Shown: in pieces, positions 27,080 to 35,812 of the stretch
Layout of the letters: each line of letters opens with the position of its first letter
How positions within the stretch are numbered: position 1 is the stretch's first letter
Origin: Maricaulis sp036231565
GTDB taxonomy: Bacteria > Pseudomonadota > Alphaproteobacteria > Caulobacterales > Maricaulaceae
Direction of reading: 5' to 3'
Assembly: GCA_036231565.1 (NCBI GenBank)
Contig: JAZAHA010000016.1
Coordinates: 62,001 to 126,000, forward strand
DNA length: 64,000 nt
Notes under the pieces: model-generated
The model's database searches: none
What the model saw: the letters and a program-made list of their open reading frames with translations, nothing else
Told to the model about the DNA's origin: nothing
Translations under genes and position numbers: made by a program

Positions 27080-27100
27080 GCGCTGCTTGACCCTGTTTTG

Positions 27101-27185
27101 GAATCGTCAATTCGAGAAAAATCTGACGATCCGCTTGATTCGAGAATCCCGTTAACGATTCAGGGGTTAACGCGTGTGATGAATC
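27101..27185. promoter_or_regulatory. Cluster of five GANTC (CcrM) sites upstream of ctrA
   Basis: GANTC occurs at 27101, 27137, 27144, 27157 and 27181, all within 85 bp, and one more is at 27004. CcrM methylates GANTC in Alphaproteobacteria, and in Caulobacter the ctrA P1 promoter responds to the methylation state of such a site together with GcrA. Confidence 0.7.
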
Positions 27186-27343
27186 CCCTGGCGGCGTAAT
27201 TTTTCGCAAATTGATCAAATATAACGTGCATAAAGTATAGCCTCCGAAAGGTGCGATCTGCCCGTTCTGGAACGGAAAATTGGCTCAGGAACCCGTCATG
27301 GAGGGGGTTCCGAGTTTTCCACAGGACATTGTATCGGCTGCGA

Positions 27344-27384
27344 GACTCACCTCGTGGAATCGAGTCCGTGCGCTTCCAGGAATC
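27344..27384. promoter_or_regulatory. Cluster of four GANTC sites upstream of fliI
   Basis: GANTC occurs at 27344, 27357, 27362 and 27380, a 41-bp stretch about 120-155 nt upstream of the fliI start. Together with the ctrA-side cluster, this intergenic region (26975-27499) contains ten sites; about two are expected by chance. The remaining sequence has no convincing gene. A weak hairpin (GGAACCC/GGGTTCC, 27288-27311) followed by GAGTTTT is also present. Confidence 0.6.
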
Positions 27385-27499
27385 AGCTGTGTGCGGCCAT
27401 GCAAAAAATGCCGGGTGTTTACGTCGGAGCAACCGCGTTGGGTATATTGTCTCCGGGAACTGGCATTTTCGCCACAGGAAGCAGGGCGGGATTTCCCGT

Positions 27500-28846
27500 A
27501 TGATGCAGACCCTCATCGATCGCATCGATCGCCTCGACGACCGGGTGCTGGAAGGGCGGATTACCGCCCTGAACGGCCTGCTTGTCGAAGCCGAAGGCCC
27601 CAAGGCGGGGCTTTCGCTGGGCGCGCACGCCCTGATCGAGACGGGAGAAGGTGTCGCGGAATGCGAGATCGTCGGCTTCCGCGGCGAGACCGCCCTGATG
27701 ATGCCCTTCGGTCCGCTGGAAGGTGTGCGTCCCGGAGCACGGGTCCGCCTGCAGCCCGAGGCCGCCCGCGTTCGTCCGTCACAGGCCTGGCTGGGCCGCG
27801 TGCTCGATGGTTTCGGACGTCCGCTGGACAATGGTCCTCCGCTTACCGAAGGCGGCGTCCCCTATCCGCTCAAGGGCAACCCGCCGAGCGCGCATGGCCG
27901 CGCGCGCCTGGGGACCAAGCTCGATCTGGGTGTTCGCGTGCTCAATGCCTTCGTACCGATGCGGCGCGGTCAGCGTCTGGGCATTTTCGCAGGGTCGGGT
28001 GTCGGCAAGTCTGTTCTGATGTCGATGCTGGCGCGCGCCTGCGATGCCGATGTCATCGTGATCGGCCTGATCGGCGAACGGGGCCGTGAAGCTCGCGAAT
28101 TCGTCGACGATGTGCTGGGCCCGGAAGGCCGCAAGCGCTCTGTCGTTATTACCGAAACCTCCGACGCACCGGCACTCGCACGTCGCCAGGCGGCACACCT
28201 CACCCTGACGACCGCGGAATATTTCCGCGACCAGGGCAAGGACGTGCTGTGCCTGATGGACAGTGTCACCCGGTTTGCGCTGGCCCAGCGCGAGATCGGC
28301 CTGGCGGCCGGCGAGCCGCCGACAACACGGGGCTATACCCCGTCCGTCTTTGCCGAGCTGCCGCGTCTTCTCGAGCGGGCCGGACCAGGGCCCGAGCGCC
28401 GTGATGGCGGCCGTCAGGGAACGATCACCGGCCTGTTCACCGTTCTGGTCGATGGTGACGATCACAACGAGCCGATCGCCGATGCCGTCCGCGGCATCCT
28501 GGACGGCCACGTCGTGATGAGCCGGGCCATTGCCGAGCGCGGCCGTTATCCCGCGATCGACGTTCTCAAGTCCGTCAGCCGGACGGCGCCGGAAGTTTAC
28601 GATCCGCCGCAGCGCCCGTTTGTGGCTGAAGCGCGCAAATTGCTGTCGGCCTATGCCGATATGGAAGAATTGATCCGACTGGGGGCTTACACCCAGGGAT
28701 CGAACCCGGATGTGGACCGGGCAATTGCTCTCAACGAACCGTTGGAAGCATTCCTCGGACAGCAAAAAGACGAGGCGGCGGACATTCCGTCGACATTCGC
28801 GCTGCTGTCCGAGATTTTGGGTGGTGGTGAAGGAGGGCGGTCATGA
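27500..28846 (+). CDS. fliI: Flagellar export ATPase FliI
   Basis: Hexameric ATPase of the flagellar type III export apparatus. It has Walker A FAGSGVGKSVLMSMLARA, the GLIGERGREAREFVDDVLG block and Walker B-like DVLCLMDSVTRFALAQREIGLA, all diagnostic of FliI/YscN ATPases. The N-terminal 25 residues (TLIDRIDRLDDRVLEGRITA) resemble the FliH-binding part. The ATG at 27500 (or 27503) is chosen to give the family length of 448 residues; the frame is open further upstream but not conserved. It overlaps fliJ by 4 nt and is divergent from ctrA. Confidence 0.96.
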   Translation: MMQTLIDRIDRLDDRVLEGRITALNGLLVEAEGPKAGLSLGAHALIETGEGVAECEIVGFRGETALMMPFGPLEGVRPGARVRLQPEAARVRPSQAWLGRVLDGFGRPLDNGPPLTEGGVPYPLKGNPPSAHGRARLGTKLDLGVRVLNAFVPMRRGQRLGIFAGSGVGKSVLMSMLARACDADVIVIGLIGERGREAREFVDDVLGPEGRKRSVVITETSDAPALARRQAAHLTLTTAEYFRDQGKDVLCLMDSVTRFALAQREIGLAAGEPPTTRGYTPSVFAELPRLLERAGPGPERRDGGRQGTITGLFTVLVDGDDHNEPIADAVRGILDGHVVMSRAIAERGRYPAIDVLKSVSRTAPEVYDPPQRPFVAEARKLLSAYADMEELIRLGAYTQGSNPDVDRAIALNEPLEAFLGQQKDEAADIPSTFALLSEILGGGEGGRS

Positions 28847-29259
28847 CACGCTCACATGAACCCTTGATCCGGCTGGCCCGGTTCAAGGTTGAGGAACTTC
28901 AGAAACAGATGGCGGAGCTTGATCGTTCCCGCCAGGCATTGATCGACCAGATCGAACGGCTTGAAGCTTCGGTGCCGGAAGAGCAGGCCATCGCGACCGA
29001 GTCGAAAGAAGGCTTCCTGGCCTATGGCTCCTATGCCCAGGCGGTGATCAAGCGGAAAGAGAATATCCGCCTGTCGCTGGAGGAAGTGGATATCCAGGCC
29101 AACGCATTGCGCGGCCGGCTGTCCGAAGCCTTCCAGGAACTCAAGAAGTACGAATTGCTTGAGGAGCGGCGTCTGGCCCGTATCGAGAAAGCCGTGCGTG
29201 CGGCCGAACAGGACGAGCTGGACGAGATTGCCCAGGTGCGTCACCGTCGCCCCAACTGA
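28843..29259 (+). CDS. fliJ: Flagellar export chaperone FliJ
   Basis: A 138-residue coiled-coil protein that docks in the FliI ring and stimulates export. It is almost fully alpha-helical with heptads (FKVEELQKQMAELDRSRQAL; LEEVDIQANALRGRLSEAFQ) and the conserved C-terminal ELLEERRLARIEKAVRAAEQ. It overlaps fliI (ATGA), as in other Alphaproteobacteria. The next plus-strand feature is far away, so the fliI-fliJ unit is two genes only. No T-rich terminator is seen on its own strand. Confidence 0.92.
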   Translation: MTRSHEPLIRLARFKVEELQKQMAELDRSRQALIDQIERLEASVPEEQAIATESKEGFLAYGSYAQAVIKRKENIRLSLEEVDIQANALRGRLSEAFQELKKYELLEERRLARIEKAVRAAEQDELDEIAQVRHRRPN

Positions 29260-29281
29260 CCGGCCGGACTGACTGGCGGAC

Positions 29282-29315
29282 AAAAAAGGTCCCGGCCTTG
29301 AAGAAGACCGGGACC
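29282..29315 (-). terminator. Terminator of the TonB receptor gene
   Basis: GGTCCCGG / CCGGGACC stem (29288-29315). On the minus strand it is followed by TTTTTT. It lies 87 nt after the receptor stop codon. A second stem, GAGGAAGGC/GCCTTCCTC (29375-29402), reaches the stop codon itself. Confidence 0.75.
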
Positions 29316-29401
29316 AATGAGTTCGTAGTTTCCCACCTACGAGGTTCCCTTGGCGCGAAGCCGGGAGACAGTGAGAGGAAGGCCGGGTAGGCCGCCTTCC
29401 T

Positions 29402-31486
29402 CTAGAAGTTCTGCGTCCAGCCGATATCGAAGCGCACCGAACGGCCCGGTTCGCTGACGCCAGCGAAGACGCGATCATAGTCGTGATCCAGCAGGTTCTC
29501 GACGCCGGCATTCAGGCTGAGCCCGTGCTCGGCAAACGGCCGCCAGCGGGCATAGACATCCGTCACCACATAGCCGGCGCGATGCTCGGCCGGATCCAGC
29601 GGTTCGTCATACTCGCCGGCGGCTTCGATGCGGCCGCCCAGGATCAGGCGGTACTGGTCAAAGCTCCAGCGGCCATCGACGAACAGACGCGTCGGGGCTA
29701 GCGAACCGATCGGATCGCCCGACTGGGCATCCTTGCCGTCGATCCCGGTCAGTGACGCATCGAGCGAGAAAGATCCCTCGGCAAAGCTCGCCTGGATTTC
29801 ATAGCCCGACAGTTCGGCCGAACCCACATTGCTGCTCTGCGTCGTGCCGGCCGTACAGGGCAGGAAGGGCGGCGCGAAACAGGAGCCGTCGAAGGCGAAG
29901 TCGACCGAGAGGTCGATCAGGTTCTCCGCTTCGGTTTCATACCAGGAGGCGCGCAGGTCCAGCCGGTCGACGCCGACCCGGTCCGCCAGGTCGACACCGA
30001 AACCGATTTCCACTGTCTCGGTTTCTTCGGGCAGCAGGTCCGGATTGGCGATGAAATCGTTCGACACGAAGACCGGGGCGCCGAGGATCGGGTGCGGGAA
30101 GGAGAAGTGGGTGCCGTCCAGATAGAGCTCGTTGATCGACGGTGCGCGGAAGGCTTCGCCCCAGCTGACGAAAACATTGAACGTGTCTGTCGGTGCGTAG
30201 GTGAGGCCGAGGCGCTGTGACACGGCATCGCTGGACACGGCGGCACTGGACGGCGTCGAGGTCTCGAACTCGTCATAGCGCACGCCCGGCAGAACAATCA
30301 CGCGGCCAGGCAGGCCAAAGGGAGCCGGGCCATCCAGCTCGAGCTGGGCCCAGCCGGCGGTGAACTGGCTGTCAGCATCGGGAGCCCCGCCGCGTGTTCC
30401 CGTCGGATCGTTGCTGTCGAAACCGTCCTGGCTGTCTTCATAATATTCGCCGCCCACGGTCAGGCCGGCCTCATAGGCACCCAGGTTGAATTCGAAACGC
30501 TGGTCGCCACGAATGCCGACGGTTTCCAGATCACGACGCAGTTGCCGGCCGGAGACGGTCTCGCGCTCATCGACACCGGTTTCGTTGCGGTAGAGCGTCA
30601 GCTCCAGATCCAGCCAGTCGATCGTGCCCGGCGAAATCAGGGCGGTCAGGATCAGATTGTCGGCGGTGATATCCTTGTCGACGAGGGCGTTCTGGGAACC
30701 GACACCGGCATTGCCCTGGCCATTGTTCGGCTCGGTCACATCGCCCGAAAAGTTCTGCCAGCTCAGCTCGGCACGCAGACCGTCACCGAAATCATTGCCG
30801 ATCTTGATCAGGCTGGAGAAGGACTCGTCGTCGGCCGGCAGGTCATTGCCGGACCCCAGGCTGATGTCGCCAGAGGAGCGCGCCGAGACAGAGGCCAGGA
30901 AATCTGCGGTGCCGGCGCGGCCATACACGCTGGCAGAACCGCGCGTTTCCTCGTCCACCGACCGGTAGCCGGCGCCCAACGAATAGCCCCAGCTTTCGCT
31001 ATCTTCGAGCAGGTCGTGGGCGCTGGCAGTGCGGAAGGAAACAACACCGCCGGATGCGCCGGAGCCGTAGATCGCCGATGCCGGGCCGCGAACGGCTTCC
31101 ACGCCGATCAGCAGGGCCGGGTCGATGAAGAAGACACCGTCATGTCCGGAAGAGTAATTCTGGCGGGCACCGTCCAGCAGGAGCGTGGTGTTTTCCCGGC
31201 CCTGGCCGCGAAGCGAGATCGTCTGGCCGGTGCGGCGCGGGCCGCCAGCCACGTCGAGGCCAGGCATGGAGCGCAGCAGATCGTCGAGATCGGCCGGGCG
31301 CCGCAGGTCGAGCGCTTCCGCGTCGATGGAAGCTGTCATGCCGGGATAAACGAAGGCGTCCAGCTTCGTGTAGGTCGCTTCGACCACGATGACATCGGCA
31401 TCGTCATTCGTTGTGTCCGCATCCTGGGCCAGGCCCGGAACGGTGAGGGCAAACGCGGCGACGCCGGCAAGCAACACGGTTTTCAT
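29402..31486 (-). CDS. TonB-dependent receptor, haem/haemoglobin type
   Basis: A 694-residue outer-membrane receptor. Signal peptide MKTVLLAGVAAFALTVPGLA; TonB-box region DVIVVEATYTK; plug domain (LDDLLRSMPGLDVAGG, SLRGQGRENTTLLLDGARQN, GVEAVRGPASAIYGSGASGG); and a beta barrel ending in aromatic ...SVRFDIGWTQNF. The segments FRAPSINELYLDGTHF and NPDLLPEETETVEIGFG correspond to the FRAP/NPNL region of haem and haemoglobin receptors. Fur-like boxes lie directly upstream, and the divergent gene encodes a DUF6607 protein often found with haem-uptake genes. Haem is the likely substrate, not proven. Confidence 0.9.
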   Translation of the reverse strand: MKTVLLAGVAAFALTVPGLAQDADTTNDDADVIVVEATYTKLDAFVYPGMTASIDAEALDLRRPADLDDLLRSMPGLDVAGGPRRTGQTISLRGQGRENTTLLLDGARQNYSSGHDGVFFIDPALLIGVEAVRGPASAIYGSGASGGVVSFRTASAHDLLEDSESWGYSLGAGYRSVDEETRGSASVYGRAGTADFLASVSARSSGDISLGSGNDLPADDESFSSLIKIGNDFGDGLRAELSWQNFSGDVTEPNNGQGNAGVGSQNALVDKDITADNLILTALISPGTIDWLDLELTLYRNETGVDERETVSGRQLRRDLETVGIRGDQRFEFNLGAYEAGLTVGGEYYEDSQDGFDSNDPTGTRGGAPDADSQFTAGWAQLELDGPAPFGLPGRVIVLPGVRYDEFETSTPSSAAVSSDAVSQRLGLTYAPTDTFNVFVSWGEAFRAPSINELYLDGTHFSFPHPILGAPVFVSNDFIANPDLLPEETETVEIGFGVDLADRVGVDRLDLRASWYETEAENLIDLSVDFAFDGSCFAPPFLPCTAGTTQSSNVGSAELSGYEIQASFAEGSFSLDASLTGIDGKDAQSGDPIGSLAPTRLFVDGRWSFDQYRLILGGRIEAAGEYDEPLDPAEHRAGYVVTDVYARWRPFAEHGLSLNAGVENLLDHDYDRVFAGVSEPGRSVRFDIGWTQNF

Positions 31487-31499
31487 TTCGATGTCCCTA

Positions 31500-31519
31500 A
31501 GTGCGAATGATTGTCAGTT
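31500..31519. promoter_or_regulatory. Fur-box-like site before the TonB receptor
   Basis: On the minus strand TGACAATCATTCGC matches the E. coli Fur core TGATAATCATTATC at 11 of 14 positions. It starts 14 nt upstream of the receptor start codon, so binding would cover the promoter or leader. Confidence 0.55.
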
Positions 31520-31550
31520 GCCCGTGTTCTGCCCCTTGCTTTTTGAGATT

Positions 31551-31570
31551 GCAAGTGAGAATTCTTCTTA
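31551..31570. promoter_or_regulatory. Second Fur-like palindrome between divergent iron genes
   Basis: GCAAGTGAGAATTCTTCTTA contains a palindrome (AAG..AGAATTCT..CTT) and partly matches the Fur consensus. It lies between the receptor and the DUF6607 gene and could serve the plus-strand promoter. Confidence 0.4.
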
Positions 31571-31616
31571 GAAACATGCGTGTGCCTCCCGGCACGTCTG
31601 ATGGATGAGGGTTTTC

Positions 31617-32615
31617 ATGAAGATCGCCTATCTTGCTGCCGTTGCGGCCGTACTGACCGCCGGCGGTTGCGCCACCACGAACATCGCAGCAAGCGGCGAG
31701 ACCGTGACCGTTGCGCAAATGCCAGAACGCTCCCGCGCTCTTTATCAGCAGGACCGCGAGGCGATCCTGGCGATGCAGGGCGAATACGCGGTGACGTTCG
31801 ATTTCCGCGAGACGGTGCCGGTGGCTGACGGCTATGAACTGGCCGAGCCCAAGCTCACACCGGCACGCGAGGTCGTGATCGTCGTCGAAGATACCGGCGA
31901 CTTCATCATGCTGCAGCACCTGCTGGTCGTGGGCCCGGAGGACGAGCCCTTTATCGTCAAGCACTGGCGCCAGGACTGGCGCTACGAGCCGGAAACCGTG
32001 CTCGCCTTCCAGGGGCATGATGACTGGATCGTCGAAGCGGTGCCCGCAAGCGAAGCCGCCGGCGCCTGGTCGCAGACTGTCTACCAGGTGGATGACAGCC
32101 CGCGTTATGCTGCCGTCGCTCCCTGGACCCATGATGCCGATGGCGTCTCGACCTGGGAGCCGCCGGTTTCCTGGCGGCCGCTGCCGCGCCGGGACGACAC
32201 GACGCGTGACGATTACGACGTCATCGCTGCCGTGAACCGCCACACCGTCATGCCGTGGGGCTGGACCCATGAGCAGGACAATTCCAAGCTCGTCGTCGAA
32301 GAGGATGGCGCCGTGCACGAACTGGTGCGCGAGATCGGCGTGAACACCTATCGCAATACCGATCTGAGCAACGACCAGGCCGCCCGTGATTACTGGGCTG
32401 CGACACAAGACTACTGGGCGATGGTGCGCGGCTATTTCGACAATCTGGAAACCGGGTCGCGGGGCTTCCACATCGAGGACGATGCCGAGGGCACGCTGCT
32501 GTACGGTCCGGTGCTCGAGGCGGGCCAGCGCGTCCTGTTCGGCATCGCCACGGCTGAAGAGGCCTATGCCGAAGCCGAGACCCTGCTGGACAGCCAGATC
32601 ACGGTGATCGAATAA
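31617..32615 (+). CDS. DUF6607 family lipoprotein
   Basis: A 332-residue envelope protein beginning MKIAYLAAVAAVLTAGGCAT, a lipoprotein signal with lipobox AGGC. The body has the block LLVVGPEDEPFIVKHWRQDW followed by RYEPE, and a conserved VMPWGWTHEQDN, which fit the DUF6607 family. Members are often next to haem receptors and are thought to help iron or haem acquisition, but no mechanism is known. ATG31617 is preferred: GATGAGGG precedes it with about 6-nt spacing, whereas an ATG at 31605 would add only four residues and has a poorer RBS. Divergent from the TonB receptor. Confidence 0.75.
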   Translation: MKIAYLAAVAAVLTAGGCATTNIAASGETVTVAQMPERSRALYQQDREAILAMQGEYAVTFDFRETVPVADGYELAEPKLTPAREVVIVVEDTGDFIMLQHLLVVGPEDEPFIVKHWRQDWRYEPETVLAFQGHDDWIVEAVPASEAAGAWSQTVYQVDDSPRYAAVAPWTHDADGVSTWEPPVSWRPLPRRDDTTRDDYDVIAAVNRHTVMPWGWTHEQDNSKLVVEEDGAVHELVREIGVNTYRNTDLSNDQAARDYWAATQDYWAMVRGYFDNLETGSRGFHIEDDAEGTLLYGPVLEAGQRVLFGIATAEEAYAEAETLLDSQITVIE

Positions 32616-32618
32616 GCC

Positions 32619-33581
32619 CTACTGGGCGGCGACGACTTCGTGCGGGAGGCCCTGCTGGAAAGGCAGGGCGGCCGACGGTACCGACTGACAGAACCGGACG
32701 AGCGCGTCACGCATCCAGCGTGTTGCGCCGTCCAGTTCGAAGCGGCGGTTCCAGTAGAGCGCGATCGGCACGCAGTCGATCTCGAAGGGAAGGGGGTAGG
32801 CGGTGATCCCGCCTTCATCCACCATTTTCCTGGCGAGCCGACCGGGCACGGTGGCGACCAGATCGGTCGTCCGCACCAGGTGCGCGACTGTACCCATATG
32901 CTGTGTCGTCACGGCGACGCGGCGGCGATAGCCCATCCGGGCCAGGGTCTCGTCAACGTGTGACTCCGAGTCGCCGCGTTGCGAGAAATTCACGTGTGCG
33001 AGATCCGCGAAAAGTCCGATGTCCGGCATGGCCCGGACCCGGGGGTGGTCCGAGCGCACCGTGAAGGCATGCAGGTCCTGCATCACCGTTCTGACGCCGA
33101 AGCGTTTCGCCGCCGGCGCTTCCTTGTGCAGCAGGAAATCGAGCTCTCCGGCATCGAGCATGTCCAGCCCCTCGTCGAGATCGGGCGAGCGCAGGCGCAG
33201 ATCGATCTGCGGTGCCTCGACTGCCATGTGGGCCATCAGGCCGGGCAGGATGAACAGGTCGAAATAGTCCGCACTGCCGATCCGGAATTCCCGCCGGCAC
33301 AGGCGCGGATCGAAAGCCGGCCCGCTGTCGAGGGCCTGCTCGATATGCCGCAGCGCCTCGCGGACATCCTTGATGATCTCGACACAGCGTTCCGTGGGTT
33401 CGATACCCCGCGGCGATCGCATGAAAAGCTGGTCGCCGAATGCCGAGCGCAGGCGCGCCAGTGCATTCGACACCGTCGGCTGCGACACGTTCAGCCGCCG
33501 CGCCGCCCGCGTCACATTGCGTTCGTGCCAGAGCGCCTCGAAGGTGATCAGCAGGTTCAGGTCGATGTGCTTCAGAGACAT
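32619..33581 (-). CDS. LysR-family regulator of the lipid-export operon
   Basis: A 320-residue regulator with an N-terminal winged HTH (LKHIDLNLLITFEALWHERN; VTRAARRLNVSQPTVSNALA) and a C-terminal effector domain (FRIGSADYFDLFILPGLMAH). The wording is closest to the NodD/LeuO-like branch. The start could be 33590 (two residues MAI earlier); 33581 has better RBS spacing. The gene starts only 37 bp after the barrel gene on the same strand, so it is probably the last gene of the RND operon. A near-palindrome upstream of the RND gene is a candidate target. Confidence 0.88.
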   Translation of the reverse strand: MSLKHIDLNLLITFEALWHERNVTRAARRLNVSQPTVSNALARLRSAFGDQLFMRSPRGIEPTERCVEIIKDVREALRHIEQALDSGPAFDPRLCRREFRIGSADYFDLFILPGLMAHMAVEAPQIDLRLRSPDLDEGLDMLDAGELDFLLHKEAPAAKRFGVRTVMQDLHAFTVRSDHPRVRAMPDIGLFADLAHVNFSQRGDSESHVDETLARMGYRRRVAVTTQHMGTVAHLVRTTDLVATVPGRLARKMVDEGGITAYPLPFEIDCVPIALYWNRRFELDGATRWMRDALVRFCQSVPSAALPFQQGLPHEVVAAQ

Positions 33582-33617
33582 GATAGCCATCCTTTGCGCT
33601 TCTCGCTTCGCCCGGTC

Positions 33618-34847
33618 TCAGAAATGCCGGGTCAGGCGAAGGGTGAGCGCATCGTCGCGGTCGGCCGGAAAAAGGGCGTCCCGTTCGTCCACATTGAGCG
33701 TAAACCGCCCTTCGAGTTCCAGGAATATATAGGAGCCGAAACGGCGCTCTGCTTCGATCAGGGCTGCGGTCGAGCCATTTTCCGTATCGATCACCGCGCC
33801 GCCGAGGATGGAGGTGTCGTTGATATCGTTCAGCGCCAGCCGTCCGCCCAGGAAAATGTCATTGTCGAAAGCGGTCGGCGGCGCGAGCGCCGGATCGCTG
33901 TCCCGCCCGTCGAGATGATACTCGGCCAGCACGCCGAAATCGGCACCGGACGCCGTAATGCCGTAGAAGGTATATTCAAGCCCGCCGGAAAACGCGCCGA
34001 AAGTGTCGCCCTGACCTTCACGGACAATCGCTTCGCCCTTCCACAGCCAGGGGCCGCGCGTCAACTGCACATCGGCGGAGACCTGGGTGATGACCCGGTA
34101 AAGCGGATGCAGGCCGTCGCCGCTGTCCGAGATCGCGAAGACGGGCTCGCGGTCGGTGCCGTGAAAGGCCGCCAGACCGAGATCCCAGTCTCCCAGGAAA
34201 TGGCTCCACCGCGCAGCGAGGTCGACACGGCGTTCCTCGTCGGCATGTTCATACAGAGGTGCTTCCGTCACCGGCAGCGGACCGCGCAGCCGTCCGTCGC
34301 GGCCGGGGAAGGTCCGCTCGCGGAAGCCGGGCAGGAGGAAGAATTCCAGCCGCCCCCAGTCGCGCTGGCTCGTCAGGCGAAGGGCGGGCTGGCCCAGCTT
34401 GTCCTCGCCGTCGGAATCCTCGACGAGATCGGTCTGGTTGATGATGTCCACCAGATGGCGTGACTCAGTGACACCCCAGAATACCTTTATGAGGCCCGTT
34501 TCGAGCGTGAATGTGTCACCTATGTAGCGGTAAAATCCCTCCCGCAGATCAGCATGGGTCCGTTCGTCATCGGTGCTGTCGATCCGCGCCCAGGGCACGA
34601 CGACCAGCTGATGCCGGCGATCCTCGCTGCGCCAGCGGAAATCGCCTTCCAGGATGATCGACGACTGCACATCGTCCGACTGTCCGGGCCAGGCCGGATC
34701 GTCCAGGAAGATACGGGTCTCGACCCCGGCCGACCCGCCGATATCCCAGTCCTGGGCGTGGGCGGTGGCGTGGGCCAGGCCGATAACGGCTGCAAGGATC
34801 AGCGCGGGCAGAACAAGCGAGCGCAGGGTTCGCAATGAAGGAAGCAT
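33618..34847 (-). CDS. Outer-membrane beta-barrel protein of the RND/LolA-like operon
   Basis: A 409-residue exported protein: signal peptide ending AHATAHA, then repeated amphipathic beta strands with aromatic girdles (RHQLVVVPWARIDSTDDERT; YTFYGITASGADFGVLAEYH; YIFLELEGRFTLNVDERDAL) and a C-terminal TLRLTRHF ending in Phe, the usual outer-membrane signal. It has no recognisable enzyme motif. It is the third gene after an RND/MMPL permease and a LolA-like protein, so it may be the outer-membrane exit of that pathway. DUF1302-like families look similar, but assignment is uncertain. Confidence 0.75.
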   Translation of the reverse strand: MLPSLRTLRSLVLPALILAAVIGLAHATAHAQDWDIGGSAGVETRIFLDDPAWPGQSDDVQSSIILEGDFRWRSEDRRHQLVVVPWARIDSTDDERTHADLREGFYRYIGDTFTLETGLIKVFWGVTESRHLVDIINQTDLVEDSDGEDKLGQPALRLTSQRDWGRLEFFLLPGFRERTFPGRDGRLRGPLPVTEAPLYEHADEERRVDLAARWSHFLGDWDLGLAAFHGTDREPVFAISDSGDGLHPLYRVITQVSADVQLTRGPWLWKGEAIVREGQGDTFGAFSGGLEYTFYGITASGADFGVLAEYHLDGRDSDPALAPPTAFDNDIFLGGRLALNDINDTSILGGAVIDTENGSTAALIEAERRFGSYIFLELEGRFTLNVDERDALFPADRDDALTLRLTRHF

Positions 34848-34870
34848 CGGAGGTCTCGTTGACTGGAGAG

Positions 34871-34911
34871 TGCCGCAGCTGCGCCCGTGGGGCTTTGGCG
34901 CAGCTGCGGCA
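34871..34911. other. 14-bp perfect hairpin inside the RND operon
   Basis: TGCCGCAGCTGCGC (34871-34884) and GCGCAGCTGCGGCA (34898-34911) are perfect inverted arms with a 13-nt loop. They sit in the 107-bp gap between the LolA-like gene and the barrel gene. No T-run follows, so it is more likely an mRNA-stability or partial attenuation structure than a full stop. Confidence 0.6.
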
Positions 34912-34954
34912 GGGCACGGATCCGGGTGAACCGCCGGAGCCTGTGCGGTCGGGG

Positions 34955-35812
34955 TCAGTACTGGCGTTCCAGAACACCGCGCACGAAGTCATTGTCGGTC
35001 AGGCCGACGCCGAATTCGTAGGCGCTATAGACCAGCTCGGTAGACTTGCCGGTCTGGTGATTGGTCATCGTCAGGGCGTGTGCCCGCCAGATGCCGTCGC
35101 CGTATTCGCGGTAGTCGGTCAGGTCGAGCGTCTTGAGGAGATCGCCGCGGCGGTCGAAGAACTCGATCCGCCGGATCTGGTAGATGTCCTGGTCGATGTA
35201 GGAGACCTGGCGCGAATAGCCGGAATTTTCGTAGCGCGGGAAACGCTCGACGATATCGACCGTCATCGTCTCGCCGCCGATCTCGACGTCACCGGACGAG
35301 ACGTAGTTGTGCTCATACTTGTTCAGCTCGACCGCCGTGAAGTCCTCGAATGCGAACTCGGACCCGACAAACGGGCCGGACTTGTTGGCCGAAGAGATGC
35401 GGCGCACGCGCGCCAGGGCTGGCAGGTAGAGCCACTGATCGTCCGGCTCGAGAATGCGGGCATGCGAGAGAAGCGCGGTTCCTTCCACGTCCGCCGGCGT
35501 GTGGAACACAACGACCGACTTGTCGCCGACTGTATTGTCTGCACGCTCCAGCGTCTGGAAGCTCAGCTCGCGGCTGGTTTCCTGGCCGACAGCGTTGCGC
35601 AGGACCATCCGCGCCTCGACAAGGCTGTCGCCGAAGCCATTGTCGGAATTGTCCGAACGCATGGCGATTTCATAGCCTTGGCGCTCGCTGTCGCTGTCGA
35701 CCCAGTCGGGCAGGTCGATATCTTGCGCGATCGCGGGAGGGGTGGCGATGGCGGCGAAGGCCGCCGTCGCCAGAAGGGCGTTACGCCACAGGTTGGTAGT
35801 CACGGTCATCAT
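34955..35812 (-). CDS. Outer-membrane lipoprotein-sorting (LolA-like) protein
   Basis: A 285-residue periplasmic protein with signal peptide ending PPAIAQ. The body (ARMVLRNAVGQETSRELSFQ; FHTPADVEGTALLSHARILE; DDQWLYLPALARVRRISSAN; PFVGSEFAFEDFTAVELNKY) matches the LolA-fold 'outer membrane lipoprotein-sorting protein' group that is found with MMPL/RND permeases. It is expected to carry a lipid or lipidated molecule across the periplasm. Its start lies inside the end of the permease gene (32-bp overlap), with CCGGAG as RBS. Confidence 0.85.
   Translation of the reverse strand: MMTVTTNLWRNALLATAAFAAIATPPAIAQDIDLPDWVDSDSERQGYEIAMRSDNSDNGFGDSLVEARMVLRNAVGQETSRELSFQTLERADNTVGDKSVVVFHTPADVEGTALLSHARILEPDDQWLYLPALARVRRISSANKSGPFVGSEFAFEDFTAVELNKYEHNYVSSGDVEIGGETMTVDIVERFPRYENSGYSRQVSYIDQDIYQIRRIEFFDRRGDLLKTLDLTDYREYGDGIWRAHALTMTNHQTGKSTELVYSAYEFGVGLTDNDFVRGVLERQY

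Noticed and set aside
27288..27317. A small RNA ending at the GGAACCC/GGGTTCC hairpin between ctrA and fliI
   Set aside because: The stem is short (7 bp, 10-nt loop), the T-run is only four bases, and no clear promoter could be assigned; kept only as a remark.
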